From the NCBI GenBank assembly GCA_905221615.1, contig CAJNDT010000313.1:1240001-1304000 (forward strand): a stretch of 64,000 nt of DNA, read 5' to 3'. The notes below the pieces were generated by a model. It had not been told where the DNA came from, did not search any database, and saw nothing but the letters and a program-made list of their open reading frames with translations. The stretch comes from Symbiodinium sp. CCMP2592. Taxonomy: Eukaryota > Sar > Dinophyceae > Suessiales > Symbiodiniaceae. This document shows, one piece after another, positions 10,530 to 23,037 of the stretch; the first letter of the stretch is position 1, and each line of letters begins with the position of its first letter. Both the position numbers and the translations under genes were made by a program.

Positions 10530-13500
10530 GATGTCTTGACTTCGGGCTTCTGCCGCGACATCGAACGATGGTAGGTGAGCCAGAGCAAGACATTGGCCGT
10601 CAGCAAGGATTACGCGGCAACGGGTTGGACGGGGATTGCGGAGTAGCTGGCCGGCTTTGCGGCTGCTACTTGGCCCTGAAATCACAACCGTCAGGAACCA
10701 GCCGGAGCCTAGAAATTGATGGCATTCGGACAGGAGAACAATAATACGAATGCTTGCACTCATGACGAGGAACAGTTACGACAGTGTGTTCTAGCTAGCA
10801 ATCGAAAGCTCAGGAAACATCGGAGACCATGCGCTAAAGAAAACATCGGAGGTGTTTTCGCGATGTAACGTACGATGGCCGTTGTTCGCGGTTTTCTGAC
10901 GGCCTGCAGTGGCTAGCGAAATGCTGGAAGTTGTTCTCAAGGCCCCTGGATCTGCCTGCCACAATGCTACAACGTGCGAACGGATGTCGAAGCCTAATCC
11001 AACTCGTTGGTCACCGCACTAATTGCTATGGGCACTTGGTCAGTACCATGGGATCGTTTGCCGAACCTTGTGTACAGTGTACAGTGCATCAAGGAGGCTG
11101 CTTCGCAGATCGTTGATGTGACCTTCTCTTCTTACGGTGCCCCGTGTATACGCAACATCGTGGCTCAAGATTTAACAGCTAGCTAGCTGACATCGTTTGT
11201 TTCGCTACGTATCCTGGAGCCATAGAGCGACTCCCGCTTGCACAGACCAGCAGCTGAGTGATTGCCAGCAAAAGGTGTCTGTAGTGCCGTGCCTGCAAGT
11301 GAAGCTGTCAATTGAGCATTGCAACCGTCAATCGTGTTCAACGTGGACTACTGTCCGAACGGCGAAGCTCGTGTGAGGTTGAGCCAACAACCTACTAGTA
11401 GTAGGCTTAAAACGCCCCATCTTGTGTAAAGTCGTCTCGCGTGGGCGTGCACATGGGCATAGCGCATACAAGCTCGTAAGAACATGTAGCTGGATCAGAC
11501 AAAGCTCCGTGAAACCCGGCGTGTACATGCAGTTTCCGCTCGTTTCGAGGCTTGGATAGCTCCCACTAGAACGGGGCGTGCACTTGCAGTTTTCGTTTGT
11601 TTCAGTGCACGTTTGCTTCACTTTGTGCGAAGAGTCTCGTGCCACGCGCAGATTTGACATGTCGGGCTGTCTCGTTTAAAACCGGCGTGCAGTTGCGGAT
11701 CCCAGTCTGTGGGTCGACTTTTGGCGGATGGGTCGACTTCGCACGAATCTGGGCGTGAGCTTGGGGAGGGCCGACTTCACACAACCTGGGTCGACTTAAG
11801 CCCAGCGCTTGTATCGGTTACCAAACCTCACAAACAAAAGTGTGGTGTCGGAATGCTAGTGATGCTCAAGCGGCGGTGGTTTGCCACCGCAAACTCCCGA
11901 TGGTATAGTGGGCGTTGGTGGTTTGAGAGCTGGCCACTGTACTGCTAGAGTACCTGCGCCGAAACGTCACAACTCGAATTGTCCAGCGTTTGTGATCAGT
12001 CATGTTGGGCTGTATGTCGAGGCTTTGCCAGGCGCCTCTTGACCCAGCTTCCCGGTTCGGTTGTGCTGACCCTAACCCGGCCCGGCTTGGACGCTGACCA
12101 ACACCCAGACCCCAAAAAACCCGACACCCGAAAATCAACTGCCTGCTCCTGTCTCGGCGCACTGTCAGAATGAATCTCCGGATTTGCTTGGTGAAGAGTT
12201 TGTACATCCATCGATTCTCAAGTCGAGCCATGGTGGTAGGGCACATGGTGAGCATGTCCAAGTGACGCCTGAGTGAGTGCTGAAAGGGATCCAGACTGGG
12301 GTGGTCACAAAGCTCGCAACGAGGTCGGAACCCTTAAACCCTGCTATAGGTTAAACAGCTAGTGCGTCTGTGCTAATTGACGGCCTGCTAGAGGCCCCAT
12401 TTATCAGACATCTTCCCTCTTGTCTGAGTTGGATCACTGCAGCCTGTTCTTGTTGGCGACAGCGGCATCCTGTCCTCACCGTCGAGATGCCGAATGATTT
12501 CTGAAGAGTTATCTCACAGTCGTTGGCGTAGTGTTGCAATCGAGGCCTTTTTAAGTGAGAGGTATAGTACATACCACAACAAGCAAAAACTGTAGCCTCA
12601 ACCTTAAACCAACTCTCCACCCCATTTACGTTTCTGTAATAGTTTCATATAGTGTAAGCAAAGGAGCCCGTCAAATAATACATAAAGGTCCTTGCCACAT
12701 ATACATACGTCTATTTTTTTTCTTTATGTACGATGGGAGATTTTGCCTTTACCAATTTGCAGACAGACATCGTTGATGAGTTTACACATATAATTTCTGT
12801 CGATAAGGTATATGGGAGAATTTCAGTCATCGTGATCTAATCTGTTCTATGCAAATCGGTGGCACGGGCATCGCGAACCACGAGGACATTGAGGCCACGG
12901 GTGCCGGCAAGTCGCTAGTTGCAGTTCGCAGTCGCTGGCTCACGCCCTGACGCCAAGCCCTTTGTTTGCAGTGATGCGTAATATGCCCCGCGTGAGGATC
13001 CTACGTGAGTGGGCAGTCTAAGCCAAGTGCCAGATAACCCTCAGTCACAACCCGCAAAGCTCATCCAACTTTCGTGAACTTGTGAAGTGTGACTGGCTTG
13101 AGCCGTGAGCCGTGTTTGACGAAAACTGTGGCAGTCTCACGCTGCCGACACTGCTTCTCCTGATTGTAATTCCTCTAAATGCCCATTGGTCCGAAAAAGG
13201 GTTTCGGTCGTATGATCAGATAATCCTGGTAAGTATTGGGGCCGCCGTGCCGATGTCTCATACGATTTGTTGCCGCTATGTTGGCTTCGAAGTGGTGCCC
13301 CAGTGCTAAGAGGTACGATGTGTTTTGGCCTCGAAGCGGTGCCATATGCACGGGCACCCGATGTTGGCTGCAATTTCCACCTCCGCGCGTCCGGCGCCCA
13401 CGCGCAGCATTGTGATGAACGGCTGGGATGTGCACCTGGAGGCCGCTGCCGTTTCCGGGGCAGCTTTTGTGCCGCCGGCCACGGTGTGATGGGGAAGAGC

Positions 13501-14048
13501 TCCGCCGCACGGGGCTTTCAACCAGCCACTGCCCATCGGGCTCGTCACCGTGCCTTCCGGTGACTCCGCTGGGCGAGGCTTCTGCCCATTTGGGATGTTG
13601 TGGAGTTGGGTCTGGGTGTTGACCCGGTCTTGCAAGCGCCGTCCGAGCTCTAGGTGCCTTGGGGCCTACTCTGCCCTGTCGCGTCTCAGGATGTTCGCCA
13701 GAGCGCAGTGTGTAGTTTTTTGTTGTTGGCAGTTGTGGAGTCTGTGCAGGACATCTGGGGGTCTCTCCAGACCCTTCTAAAAGATCCCCAGCAAAACTCT
13801 GACGCGCTCAGCCCTCCCGAGGGTCGCCCTCAGCAGCGGAGAACGTTTTACGCGATAAATCGAGCAGGGTCCATAGGTCTGTCTCTGCAGGCGATGTTGG
13901 AAGACTGTTGAATGACGGTGGGTCGTAGGATTCGGTTTGACACAACACAACGCCAGGGCCTGAGTCAAGCACGCCACGCTCAGACGAGGTAGAAAAAGAT
14001 GGTTTCGCAAGCTTTGGAACTGGAGCGCGTAGGCACAGAAAGGAAATA
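10530..14048. other. Long non-coding stretch inside the inferred intron
   Basis: No domain-bearing frame was found on either strand. Near 11500-11700 there are loose repeats of CGTGCA(C/G)TTGCAG with CGTTTC. The copia target site CATCG is at its right edge (14049-14053). Confidence 0.4.
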
Positions 14049-14053
14049 CATCG

Positions 14054-14187
14054 TGTGAAACTAACCTGTTTTGCAGCGCGTACAGTGTGTGTACCTAGCG
14101 TTTTGTACAGTTTCAGACGTTCCCCTCTACCGCAGGGGCCCCTTGGACCAAGCCTACGGCTTTGCGGAAAAGTGACTAGTCTTCGCA
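14054..14187 (+). repeat. Copia 5' LTR with 5-bp target duplication and primer-binding site
   Basis: A 134-bp LTR bounded by TG...CA. It is preceded by CATCG and followed directly by CTGGTAGCGGAGCTC at 14188, which resembles the initiator-Met tRNA primer site of copia elements (TGGTATCAGAGC). Confidence 0.9.
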
Positions 14188-14265
14188 CTGGTAGCGGAGC
14201 TCTCGGTTAAGAGAACCAGAGCTCGTAGCCCAATAGTACGCCCCCTGCGCGGGCGTGTGGTCGCC

Positions 14266-17180
14266 ATGGCTAGTGGATCGCTGGCATATCGACCACACCA
14301 GGATCTGGACACAGACCTGACGAAGTTTGGCTTCCTAGTCTATGCTGGAACCGTTCGTGACTTCCACGAATGGGAGTTCCGAGCTATGACAAGGTGGAAG
14401 CAGACCAAGGTGGAGGATAGATCCGACCTTGCGTCCAAGTTCCTCGACTCCTTAAGGAGCGAGGCATACATTGTCGCAGAAGATTTGGGTACCGACGTTC
14501 TGTTCTCGAGTCAGAACATCCCCAAGGTGATCGAGGCGGTTAGAGAACGCCTGTTCCCTCTGGCGGAACAAGAGACGAAGGAACTTTAACGGTTAGGGAC
14601 CCAAGTCGGCGGCATGTTGTCACGACAGCCGGGAGAGCCGATGATCTCCTACATCGACCGCCGCAAGCGGTGGCTACGCAAGCTTCAGCAATTGGATAAG
14701 GCCCTTCACATAAGTGAAGCGGTGCTGACAGATCTGTTGCTGGACAACAGCGGGCTCACCCGGCAAGAGCGACTCATGGTGCTGACCTCGATGTCAGGCA
14801 GCACAGCGACGAAGGATGCCGAGGCATCACTGATTCGCATGCACAATCGTATCCATACGTTGGAACGAAGGCAGCCATCCGCCAAAGGCGGAACTGGCAA
14901 AGGGAAAGGTTTTCCCAGGAAGGGAGACCGAGGAAAAGGTAAAGGATACGGCAAGAGATCCCAGAAAGGGACTGCTTACACGTACCTTTCGGCCGTGGAA
15001 GACCTCTTCGAGTACCCTGGCGCCGAAGAAGACGACGACGGAACAGCCTACCTGGCAGGCCAAGAGGACCAGGACGGCCAGGACGGTGATGGGCAGGACT
15101 GGGCGTACCACGGAGAAGAGCTCCCCGTGTACGACAGAGAAGAGGACACCGCGTGTGTTGCCCAGTCGGCCGACGCTTCCCTAAGGGACGTCGAGCTTGA
15201 TGTCTTCACCGCCTTTATAGGCGCTGGGTTCGACGAGGAAGACAAAGAGGCTTTGGCGTTTCTCGCAAACACCGTGCAGTGCGAGACCGTTGCCTTTATG
15301 GCGCGGGCCAAGGCTAAGGGTAAAGGAAAGTCTGTGATGCAGAAGAGTGCACATGGATATCGGCCGCGATCTACCGGTCTCACTGTTGAAGACAGGAGAC
15401 GGAAGCTCCATGAGATTAAACTCAGGAGCACGTGCAAAACGTGTGGCAGAAAGGGCCACTGGGCTGGTGACAAGGAATGCCCAGGCCCAGGGAAAGGTGC
15501 AGGAAAGCCTGCAGTGGCACACCTTGCCCAGGTCAGGCGTGTGATGGATAAATCCACACAGACCTGCGACTTCAGCGCTAGCTCCAGCGAGAGCGACAGC
15601 GAGAGTCACAGCTTTGACCCGGAGCCAACAGCGAACTACGTTAGCTTGGGTCAGGACTCTGAGACGGAGCCTGCGGCGTACATGGGTTTCTTCGACAGGA
15701 CCGACTTTGAAGAGTCCGACGAAGAGCTCCTGGACGACTTTGCGTCGCAAGGCGCCCCCTCCACGGAATGGGATACCATAGAGTACCCTGATGGCAGCGA
15801 CCAGGTGTTTCGGTTCGGGATGCACAGGGGTAGCACCTACCTTGAGGTTTTGCAGAGCCACCCCGATTACTACCATTGGGGCCTCAAGGAGAAAGAGCCG
15901 AGCACCATGCTAGAAGCATGGCTTATCTGGGTGTATCGCAACTTTGAGGTTCCACCGGTCGGCGGTGGAAGGGCTACACTCAGGGCGGTCACGTTGCCGG
16001 TGGAGGCCGACTCGCTGCAGAAGGCTAGGAAGGAGGTGACCCTTGAGAAGGCACCTAAGAGCAAGCTCGGGTTGTTGAAGGCGGATCCCAAAGGACCGCG
16101 TGTTGGCGGCTGTCCCGCGCACGCTCTGAACAAAGCCGGTAGCAACGCGCATGTAATCAAGACTACTTGCGTGTTGTGCGGCACCCGGACCTCAAACCCG
16201 AGACCAAAGGCTGTACCGAAGAACGACCCCCTCACGTGCGAGCACAAGCGCACAGACAACAGGAACAGCACGAGATCGGTACACCGCACCTTTTGCCTTG
16301 ATTGTTGCACTGTGGTAGAGGAAATCCCGCAGAAGCTCTTTAAGGAGCAGAAGGGACTCGCCGAGCAGGTGCAGCAGTCCCCACTCAAGGTGCAGAGCCT
16401 CACGAGGAGACAGCTGGAGGAGTACAACTTTACGAAGTTTGAGGCAGGTGAGGTGGTTAAGAAGTTCTTCAAGCACATGGACAAGTTTTTGTTGAAAGTT
16501 GACGACGTCAGTTCAACCGAGTTGTCTAGTTGCCTTGAGGATGCAATGGACCAAGTTGTAGAGCAAACGAAGTTACGCATGCAACATGGTAGGGCAGCTG
16601 ACGTAGCTAGGTCTAGTCAGGAAGTAGAGCCCCCACCTTTGCCTGCGTTTTCTCCTGTGCGTCGTGAGCGTAGGAGTGCACAGCCTCGTGAGCATGCGTC
16701 GCCCGCCGCCGCAGCAGCAGCTGGCCCGAGAGAGAGAGGCGCAGCTGTTAGAGACGCCATGGCGGCGTCGCCTCCCAGCGGAAAGGGCTGGGGAAGCCGA
16801 GAGAAGTTCGCCGGCGTGGCGACGGTGGACAAGGAAGGTGATCCTGGAGAGGACACCAAGCTGACGCTCACCGCTCTGGTGGGGCAGCTGCAGAAGGATG
16901 ATCTCGACCTCGAAGGAGACATCAGCCCGAAGAGCGTGCAGAGCTCAGACAGTGAGCCTGCACCCCTGGACGAGGAGATTGCTGAGCCGCAACTCCAGCT
17001 CGTGGATCCCTTAGAGGACCACGAAAACGTCTGGGTGATGCTGGACGAGGGCTGCAACCAGACGTGCCACGGGACGAAATGGAGGGCTCACTCCTCAAAG
17101 GTCCTGGCAAAGTTTGGGTTGCAGTTCACCAGCGTGCGCTCGAGCGGCACGAGCTTCAAGGGCATTGGAGCGGCTCGAGC
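14266..17180 (+). CDS. Copia gag plus first part of aspartic protease, with one internal stop
   Basis: ATG at 14266 (GCCATGG) opens a frame interrupted by a single in-frame TAA at 14587-14589 and then open to 17180. Gag features: WEFRAMTRWK near the start, a basic G/K-rich linker, and a zinc knuckle CKTCGRKGHWAGDKEC (about 15435-15482; C-x2-C-x4-H-x6-C). A second Cys-rich patch (CVLCGTRTS...CEHKR...FCLDCC) lies at about 16170-16310. At 17030-17150 is VMLDEGCNQTCHG, the protease active-site region with D-E-G where retropepsins have D-T/S-G, then FTSVRSSGTSFKGIG. The coding sequence ends at the insertion point of the TIR block. The stop could be read through or be a mutation; nothing in the sequence decides. 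Confidence 0.85.
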
Positions 17181-17182
17181 GA

Positions 17183-17330
17183 CCTGTAAGATCTATTTCA
17201 TGTAATTTTACACGTTCGGAAAATTTACAGGCCAAAAGCGCTATAAATTATTTACACGCCAAATTGGTGTGTAAAAAAATTACAGGTTTTCGTGTAAATT
17301 CTGGCGTGTAAATTTTGTCCTATTTTGTTC
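17183..17330 (+). repeat. Left TIR and subterminal repeats of the 25.9-kb block
   Basis: A 30-bp TIR followed by repeated TTTACACG/CGTGTAAAT motifs (for example at about 17240, 17290 and 17305). Confidence 0.85.
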
Positions 17331-18240
17331 AATGGGCCAAGCTGTGCCGAAAAGGTGTTTTGAAAACCAGGCACTGGGAAGTGTGAAGTGTGGAAAAAGT
17401 AGTGGATTCCGAATGCCGGGCAGGCCGACGTGGCGATAGGGTCGTATAGATTCCGAGAGCGAGATTTGCCGACAGAGACAACATGTACAGTTGTGACTCC
17501 GAAGGCCGAGCACAAGCCGAAGTGCCCGCGAGCATGGCTTGTCTTGTTTCGGTGAAAAAACAAAAGAAAAAGAGAAAGAGAGAGCCAGAGAGCGAGAGAG
17601 CGAGTTATCGGGCAGGGCTAGGGTTCCCCTTTGTCGTTTGGTGTGACACCGAGTATCGCACTTGGCAGGATGCATTTTTATGATATATATATATATATAT
17701 ATATATGTATCCTCTAAACCACAGGAGCTCCTGAAATCCGTTCTTGCTTGTGTGACTTGTGCATGATTGTCCGTGAAACAGTATCACCTACCCCCTGCCA
17801 TACATCACTGCAGGGCCACTGGCCTGCGGCTTGAGGGCAAGTCCCTGCACCACTCCTCGACCGGCAAGTCTGGATGCAGATCCAGTCGGTAGCACTGGAC
17901 CTCCTCAAGTAAGCCGGAACCGGCTCACGGAGGTCAGCTGCTAGAGGCCAAACAGGCCAAGAAAGCGGTCGTCGACAAGGGGGTCATGAAGGAGGAGGAA
18001 GCAGACAAGCTTCCGTCCGGGCTTTCGGGGGCGGCAAAACCGGAAGCACACTCCTGTGACCTTGTTGAAGGAAGGTGCACACCCCTCGGGCATGGCGGTT
18101 CCACCCTGGCCGAGTGGAGGTGAGACTTACACCGGTGTTTGCAAAGACCGCGGGGGAGGCCATCTAAAGCCGGAAGGCATTGCGAGGGCACTTGTGATTT
18201 TCATGATTAGAATTAGGGCTGTGCCGGGCCGTGTGTCTCT
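17331..18240 (+). other. Unassigned left arm with a decayed duplicate of the 19194 gene
   Basis: Mostly no recognisable coding. An (AT)n tract is at 17681-17706. At about 17940-18030 the + strand reads EAKQAKKAVVDKG followed by EEEADKLP, clearly related to EAKQAKKALIHKG...EEADKLP of the gene at 19194, but the frame then degenerates. This is a gene-fragment duplicate. Confidence 0.5.
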
Positions 18241-18380
18241 GCTCAAGCCCGCCCCTGTCCCTTTCTTGGTGTTACACCGAGTCAGGGCAGGGGTGGGTCT
18301 CTCGCACTCAGCTCAAGCCCGCCCCTGTCCCTTTCTTGGTGTTACACCGAGTCAGGGCAGGGGTGGGTCTCTCGCACTCA
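18241..18380 (+). repeat. 70-bp perfect tandem duplication carrying the hairpin repeat
   Basis: 18241-18310 and 18311-18380 are near-identical copies of a unit made of GCTCAAGCCC, the hairpin, then TGGGTCTCTCGCACTCA. Confidence 0.9.
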
Positions 18381-18439
18381 GCAGAGGACTTCCTTTTTTG
18401 CACTTATTACGAACATATAATATGGATGTTTTTTTCTGG

Positions 18440-18454
18440 TTTAGGATATATATA

Positions 18455-18485
<31 letters not shown>

Positions 18486-18495
18486 CGGGTTGTCG

Positions 18496-18533
<38 letters not shown>

Positions 18534-18778
18534 ATATAGGGTGATTGAGAGACGAGCAGAACAAGTTCACAATCCTGTATCGTTGATAGATGCACAGTGT
18601 GCTTTGATGTGACCGCCCTGGATGGCCGGCTATGGTGGTGGCAGGACTTGCTCGAACAGTGAATGTGCTCCCGGTTTTGGTGATCTTTTCATCTTTGTGT
18701 GGCAGGACAGGCAAGCCGAAGATCTGCGGAGCTCCTCGTGGTCCTGGCAAACATTCTCGGTCTTTTCGTGGCAGGACC

Positions 18779-18838
<60 letters not shown>
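18440..18838. repeat. (AT)n and (GA)n microsatellites
   Basis: (AT)n at about 18447-18482 and 18500-18535; (GA)n at about 18782-18838. The translated repeats create spurious open frames. Confidence 0.9.
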
Positions 18839-18840
<2 letters not shown>

Positions 18841-19193
18841 GCTTGTGTGTGCTCACAAGACCGGATGCCAAAGCATGTTCACACATGTGCCTGTGTGTGT
18901 GGCTTCGCGAAGCAGCGGCAGCTTTTTTTTGGTGTGCAACCGTCGGACGGGTTGCGAAAGCATGTTATGTTATTTTGACAGGTTCACACACATGTGACAT
19001 GTGGTAGCAAGCAGCTTTTTACTTTCTTTTATGCCCGCCTGTCCCTTTCTTGGTGTTACACCGAGTTAGGGCAGGCATCTATAAGATGGTTAGCGAATGT
19101 ATGTTATTGTTATAGTTTAGATGTGTTTTTAATTGTAGATTTTGTTTGTGTGGGCACCTTTTATATATAGATCTAAATTCGTAGCTCCTCGCC

Positions 19194-20036
19194 ATGGAGC
19201 CGGCCAGCGGGAGTGTGAAGAAGTTGGACAAGACGGCCCTGGAGGGGCTCGATGCCCGCACCGAGAGCACGAAAGTGCCGGAAGATGTTCTGATGGAGGA
19301 GCCAGACCCTCCGTCCGACAACGAGACCATGAGCACCGCAAAGCGGTCCAACAGCAAGCCGGAACATGGAAGAGGCCCTCTGCGTGAGGCGAAACAGGCC
19401 AAGAAAGCTTTGATCCACAAGGGGATCATCACGAAGGAGGAAGCAGACAAGCTGCCCGTCGAGGAGATTTTGAAGATGGTGAAGAAGTACCGCCAGGGCA
19501 GCGGCAACCTCTCGGAGGCTCTCCTGGAGCAGCTCGCGGAGAACCAGAAGGAGGACCTGTTCAAGAAGCTCTTTGGAGAGTTTCAAGAGAGCCCGGGCAT
19601 GAAGATGCCGGAGATCTCGGACGAGCAGGTTGAGGAGGCCGACAAGGTCCTCACTTCCTGCTTTTTGTACCAGAAGTGCCCCTTTTGCGACAAGTACGTG
19701 GACGAGTGGCACGTACTGAATAAGGACCACAAGAGTTACATGAAGGAGCACCTCAGGTCCTCGTACCTCCTCACGGACCCAAGTGCGATGAGCTCGGAGG
19801 CAGTCCGGGAGTCCTTCGCGAGAGTTCGGCGATTCGGCGGGGGATTGCACAGTTTGTCGCTGGCAAACAGTGTGGAGTACTGGGGCGATGTGGAGAAGCT
19901 TCCGTCCCTGGTACGGAGCATCCATGCCACCAAGGCCATGAAGGTGAAGTACGGCGAGAGCAAGAGTGCGAAAACGTTTGACTTCAAACAGGATCAGGTG
20001 GGCTTGTGGGTAAAAAGGAGAACCAATAAAAAATAA
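19194..20036 (+). CDS. Unknown 280-residue protein with a C2H2-like zinc motif (TIR-block gene)
   Basis: ATG at 19194 follows CTCGCC, about 118 bp after a hairpin repeat. The protein is highly charged. Residues 60-95 are basic and coil-like (REAKQAKKALIHKG, EEILKMVKKYRQ). Residues about 160-185 contain CPFCDKYVDEWHVLNKDH, a C-x2-C-x8-H-x5-H zinc-binding pattern, followed by a hydrophilic C-terminus ending KRRTNKK. I do not recognise the family. The consistent codon use over 840 nt and a decayed second copy at about 17940 argue that it is, or was, a real gene. A DNA- or RNA-binding role would fit the zinc motif and basic tail but is only a guess. Confidence 0.55.
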   Translation: MEPASGSVKKLDKTALEGLDARTESTKVPEDVLMEEPDPPSDNETMSTAKRSNSKPEHGRGPLREAKQAKKALIHKGIITKEEADKLPVEEILKMVKKYRQGSGNLSEALLEQLAENQKEDLFKKLFGEFQESPGMKMPEISDEQVEEADKVLTSCFLYQKCPFCDKYVDEWHVLNKDHKSYMKEHLRSSYLLTDPSAMSSEAVRESFARVRRFGGGLHSLSLANSVEYWGDVEKLPSLVRSIHATKAMKVKYGESKSAKTFDFKQDQVGLWVKRRTNKK

Positions 20037-20221
20037 CGATAAGGTTTATAGAATTTTTATAGAATAGTGTAGGAAGAGTGACCACAGAGGGGGTTTGGAC
20101 ACGAGCCCAGGTGGCCAAGTACCATCTTGCCTGGGTGTCTTATGCTCCTTCATCCGGCAAGTACAAAAATGCCTCGTACTCCAAGGACCACCTGAAGCTC
20201 CACACCGAGCTCCAAAGGCCT

Positions 20222-20345
20222 AAACTTTTTAAACCCTGTAAACCCTCTCTATAACCCCTCTAAAAACCCTATACCCTCTAAACCCTCTAAACCCTTTAAA
20301 CCCTCTAAACCCTGAACCCTAAACCATAAACCCTAAACCCTAAAC
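20222..20345 (+). repeat. Degenerate telomere-like CCCTAAA tract
   Basis: Repeated (C)CCTNTAAA/CCCTAAA units, ending in two good CCCTAAA copies at about 20331-20345. Shorter tracts occur near 41010-41040, 41770-41825 and 42605-42685, all inside the TIR block. Confidence 0.75.
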
Positions 20346-20367
20346 CGCGGCCCTGAGGAACCCGCAG

Positions 20368-20553
20368 ATGGTCTTCGAGAGCCCCGAGCCCGAGAGTAGC
20401 TGGTGGCCTGTGGTCCTGCTCCAGAGGCCTGAGGATCCCGAGTTCGAGAACATGGCGAACATCGCGGGCACCCAGACCATCCTCATCATTTGCTGGTACC
20501 AGATCATGGAGGACGGCTTCTGGGTCTGGGTGATGACCATCGAGGAGGTCTGA
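20368..20553 (+). CDS. Short unknown ORF, 61 residues
   Basis: ATG at 20368 to TGA at 20551-20553. The frame is also open upstream, so it may be a 3' exon. It is rich in E, P and W (ESSWWPVVLLQRPEDPEFE). It is followed 66 nt later by a hairpin repeat and by a short stretch (20563-20597) matching 39868-39903 of the gene at 39335, so the area is a patchwork. No function can be given. Confidence 0.25.
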   Translation: MVFESPEPESSWWPVVLLQRPEDPEFENMANIAGTQTILIICWYQIMEDGFWVWVMTIEEV

Positions 20554-21140
20554 AGCACTCCCGGACATCCCTGAGAAAACTGATACCTTTGTCATTGCGA
20601 TTTTGAGCTCCCACACAAACTCCCCTGTTCCTTTCTTGGTGTTACACCGAGTCAGGGCAGGGGAGGGAGTGTGGGAGCACCCTGTCCCTTTCTTGGTGTG
20701 AGTTGTGTGGATCTCCCTAGACGGATGGCTTTCTCTTTTGATCGACTTTTTGCGTGACATGGCGACACTGGGGTGTGAAAAGAGGGGTTGACATATATTT
20801 ATTACTTATAATGAGCTAACACACAAACTCCCCTGTTCCTTTCTTGGTGTTACGCCGAGTCAGGGCAGGGGAGGGAGTGTGGGAGCAGGGAGGCAGTATC
20901 ATAGGGGTTGACATATATTTATTACTTATAACTATGTACCACCAAACACAGAACATGGATAGTCACACCGAGTTATATAAGCCAGGGGAGGCCTGGCGCG
21001 GCCATCGCACAGGTGTAGCATCTTCTGCACCCCGAAAAAAGCCTCTGTGTGGCTCGGGCTGCCGTCTTGCTTCTCTGTTTCACCTGTGACTCACGGCCTT
21101 GTGCCTTCGCAAAAATCTCTATGCAGGGCGGCAGCTACAT

Positions 21141-21468
21141 GTGTGTTTGATGGACGTGGTGTTGCAAATGTGGTGGTACGGCTGATAACATCGATTTGTT
21201 CTTTGTGCTTTTGCTGCCGCAGGAAATCCTTCGATGCCTGTGGGACATCATCTGCAAGCAGCAAGCCTCCGCCAAGGCTCGGGCAACTCGACATGTGTTT
21301 GATGACATTGTAGTGCCCAATGTGGTGGTACGGCTCATAACATCGATTTGTTCTTTGTGCTTTTGCTGCCGCAGGAAATCCTTCGATGCCTGTGGGACAT
21401 CATCTGCAAGCAGCAAGCCTCCGCCAAGGCTCGGGCAACTCGACATGTGTTTGATGACATTGTATAGT
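21141..21468 (+). repeat. 152-bp tandem duplication
   Basis: TGGTGGTACGGCT...CGACATGTGTTTGATG recurs with a period of 152 bp (the same landmark at 21171 and 21323). The unit contains TGCTGCCGCAG followed by a codon-like stretch, which may be an exon edge. Confidence 0.8.
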
Positions 21469-21785
21469 GCCCAGGCTGTCTTCGCACAGTGTCAGGGGAA
21501 GGGAGTATCATAGCAGTCCCCTGTCCCTTTCTTGGTGTTACACCGAGTTAGGGCAGGGAAAGCTCTCAAGCCCAAATCTCCACACCTCTGTAAAGCCCTT
21601 CAAACCCGTCGAGCTTGGGGTTTTGGGTTCCCCCCCATTGTACTCGAGCTATTAACCCTATGGGCTTCATTTTGAAAGGTTCAGGGTTAGGGTTTACTCT
21701 AGAGCTATATATAGCTTTCAGAGCCATCAAGGGTTCAGGGTTAGGGTTTACTTTAGTGCTATATACACACAGCTTTTTGAGAGCC

Positions 21786-22760
21786 ATGGCTTCTCGTCTG
21801 GATCGTTTGATGCAAGTCCAACGGAAACCGAGCAACAAGCGAGTGTGTGCTGACTCGACTGTGTCGGTGTCAGATGTGCAAAAAAGCCTCACCAAGCATT
21901 TAAGGGACAAGAGCACCACAGACCTCTGGTCATGCATCGTTCCGGGCCCGGATGGTCCCCGTACATGGAGTTTCACCAGACACGCTGATGCCCGGTGGAT
22001 GGCGAGATTTGCCCCCCTGGCCTTTGACCTGGTCAGCGATGTTTTCCAAGGTACTCAGCAGAGTTATGATTCCAGCAATCCAAGCTTGCATGTTGGGCAA
22101 GGACGTTACCAACACCAGCGGCCATGACGATAAGAAGTTCACTGCCTGTGCTGATATCACGATCAGAATATTGCTCAGCTGGTTTCGCCGGCTGAAAGTT
22201 AACAAGAAGAAACGGGAAGCCGCTTTCAGGCGGCTTTCTGAGGCAGAGAAACTCAAAGTCACAATGGTCATGGACAAGATCGAGCTGAATGACGAGGAGA
22301 CTGAAGAGGCTGCCAAGGACGAAGATGGCTCTGACTCCGATGTGGACCTGACCTTTATGGTTTCTCTTGATTCCCTGTGTACGACAAACACAGCAGTGGA
22401 TCATGACTCGAAGACCTCTGTCGAGATCTTCGCGATCGAGGAGAGTTCTGGATTGCACCGAATGTTCGACAATGTCCTCAAGTCTCCTTCCACTCCTCCT
22501 CTTTCCGGTGGTGCTCCTTCCGGTTCTGATCCTTGCGGTTCGGATCCTTGCGGTTCGGCTCCTTCCGGTGCTGCTTCTTCCGGTGCTGCTGCGGCAGAGC
22601 AGCCGGTGACTCTGAGCAACTTGGATCTGATTGAATTGGCCAGAAGTCGCAGGCCTGCATTCTCGGAGACCAAGACAGCTTCAGGATCGAAGCCGAAGGA
22701 CAAGGCCAAGGCCAAGGCCAAGGCCAAGGCAAAGGGTAAAGCCCAGGCGACGGCCGTGGC
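21786..22760 (+). pseudogene. 5' part of an unknown TIR-block gene, split by the tyrosine-recombinase element
   Basis: ATG at 21786 (GCCATGG) starts MASRLDRLMQVQRKP and reads DLWSCIVPGPDGPRTWSF. A one-base frame change or tiny unrecognised intron is needed near 22050-22060. After it the frame reads IRILLSWFRRLKVNKKKREA, an acidic stretch, G/S/P-rich sequence (PSGSDPCGSDPCGSAPSG) and a lysine-alanine tract ending GKAQATAVA at 22760. The YR element begins at the next base. The remainder of the gene is at 33080-33446 in the matching phase. I do not recognise the family; the K/A tract resembles basic nucleic-acid-binding tails. A hairpin repeat lies 228 bp upstream of the ATG. Confidence 0.6.
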
Positions 22761-22987
22761 GCACTCGTGCCGAGGGACGAGGTACGACAGTGTATGCTAG
22801 CGCCAGTATCCCTTTGGGAAACATCGAAGGTGTTTCGCTAGAAAACGTCGAAGGGGTTTTCCTCTGAAGCTAAACAGAACGAAGCCTGTCTGTTTGCTAG
22901 AGTGTCTGCACATGGCCGGTGAAGCAGTGCTACTCCGTGGCCATTGTGCTGAAAGGCCCCCAGCTACTGGGGGGCAAATTTCGAGTG
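22761..22987 (+). repeat. A1 split direct repeat
   Basis: Begins GCACTCGTGCCGAGGG and ends TTTCGAGTG. 227 bp, paired with A2. Confidence 0.95.
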
Positions 22988-23037
22988 GGGGTAGGAAAGG
23001 GAACAGGGCTAATTAGCCCTGCTTTGGGTGCGCTGCC

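Noticed and set aside
15181..15876. 231-residue minus-strand frame within gag
   Set aside because: It is a shadow of the copia gag frame, with no domain and no start context.
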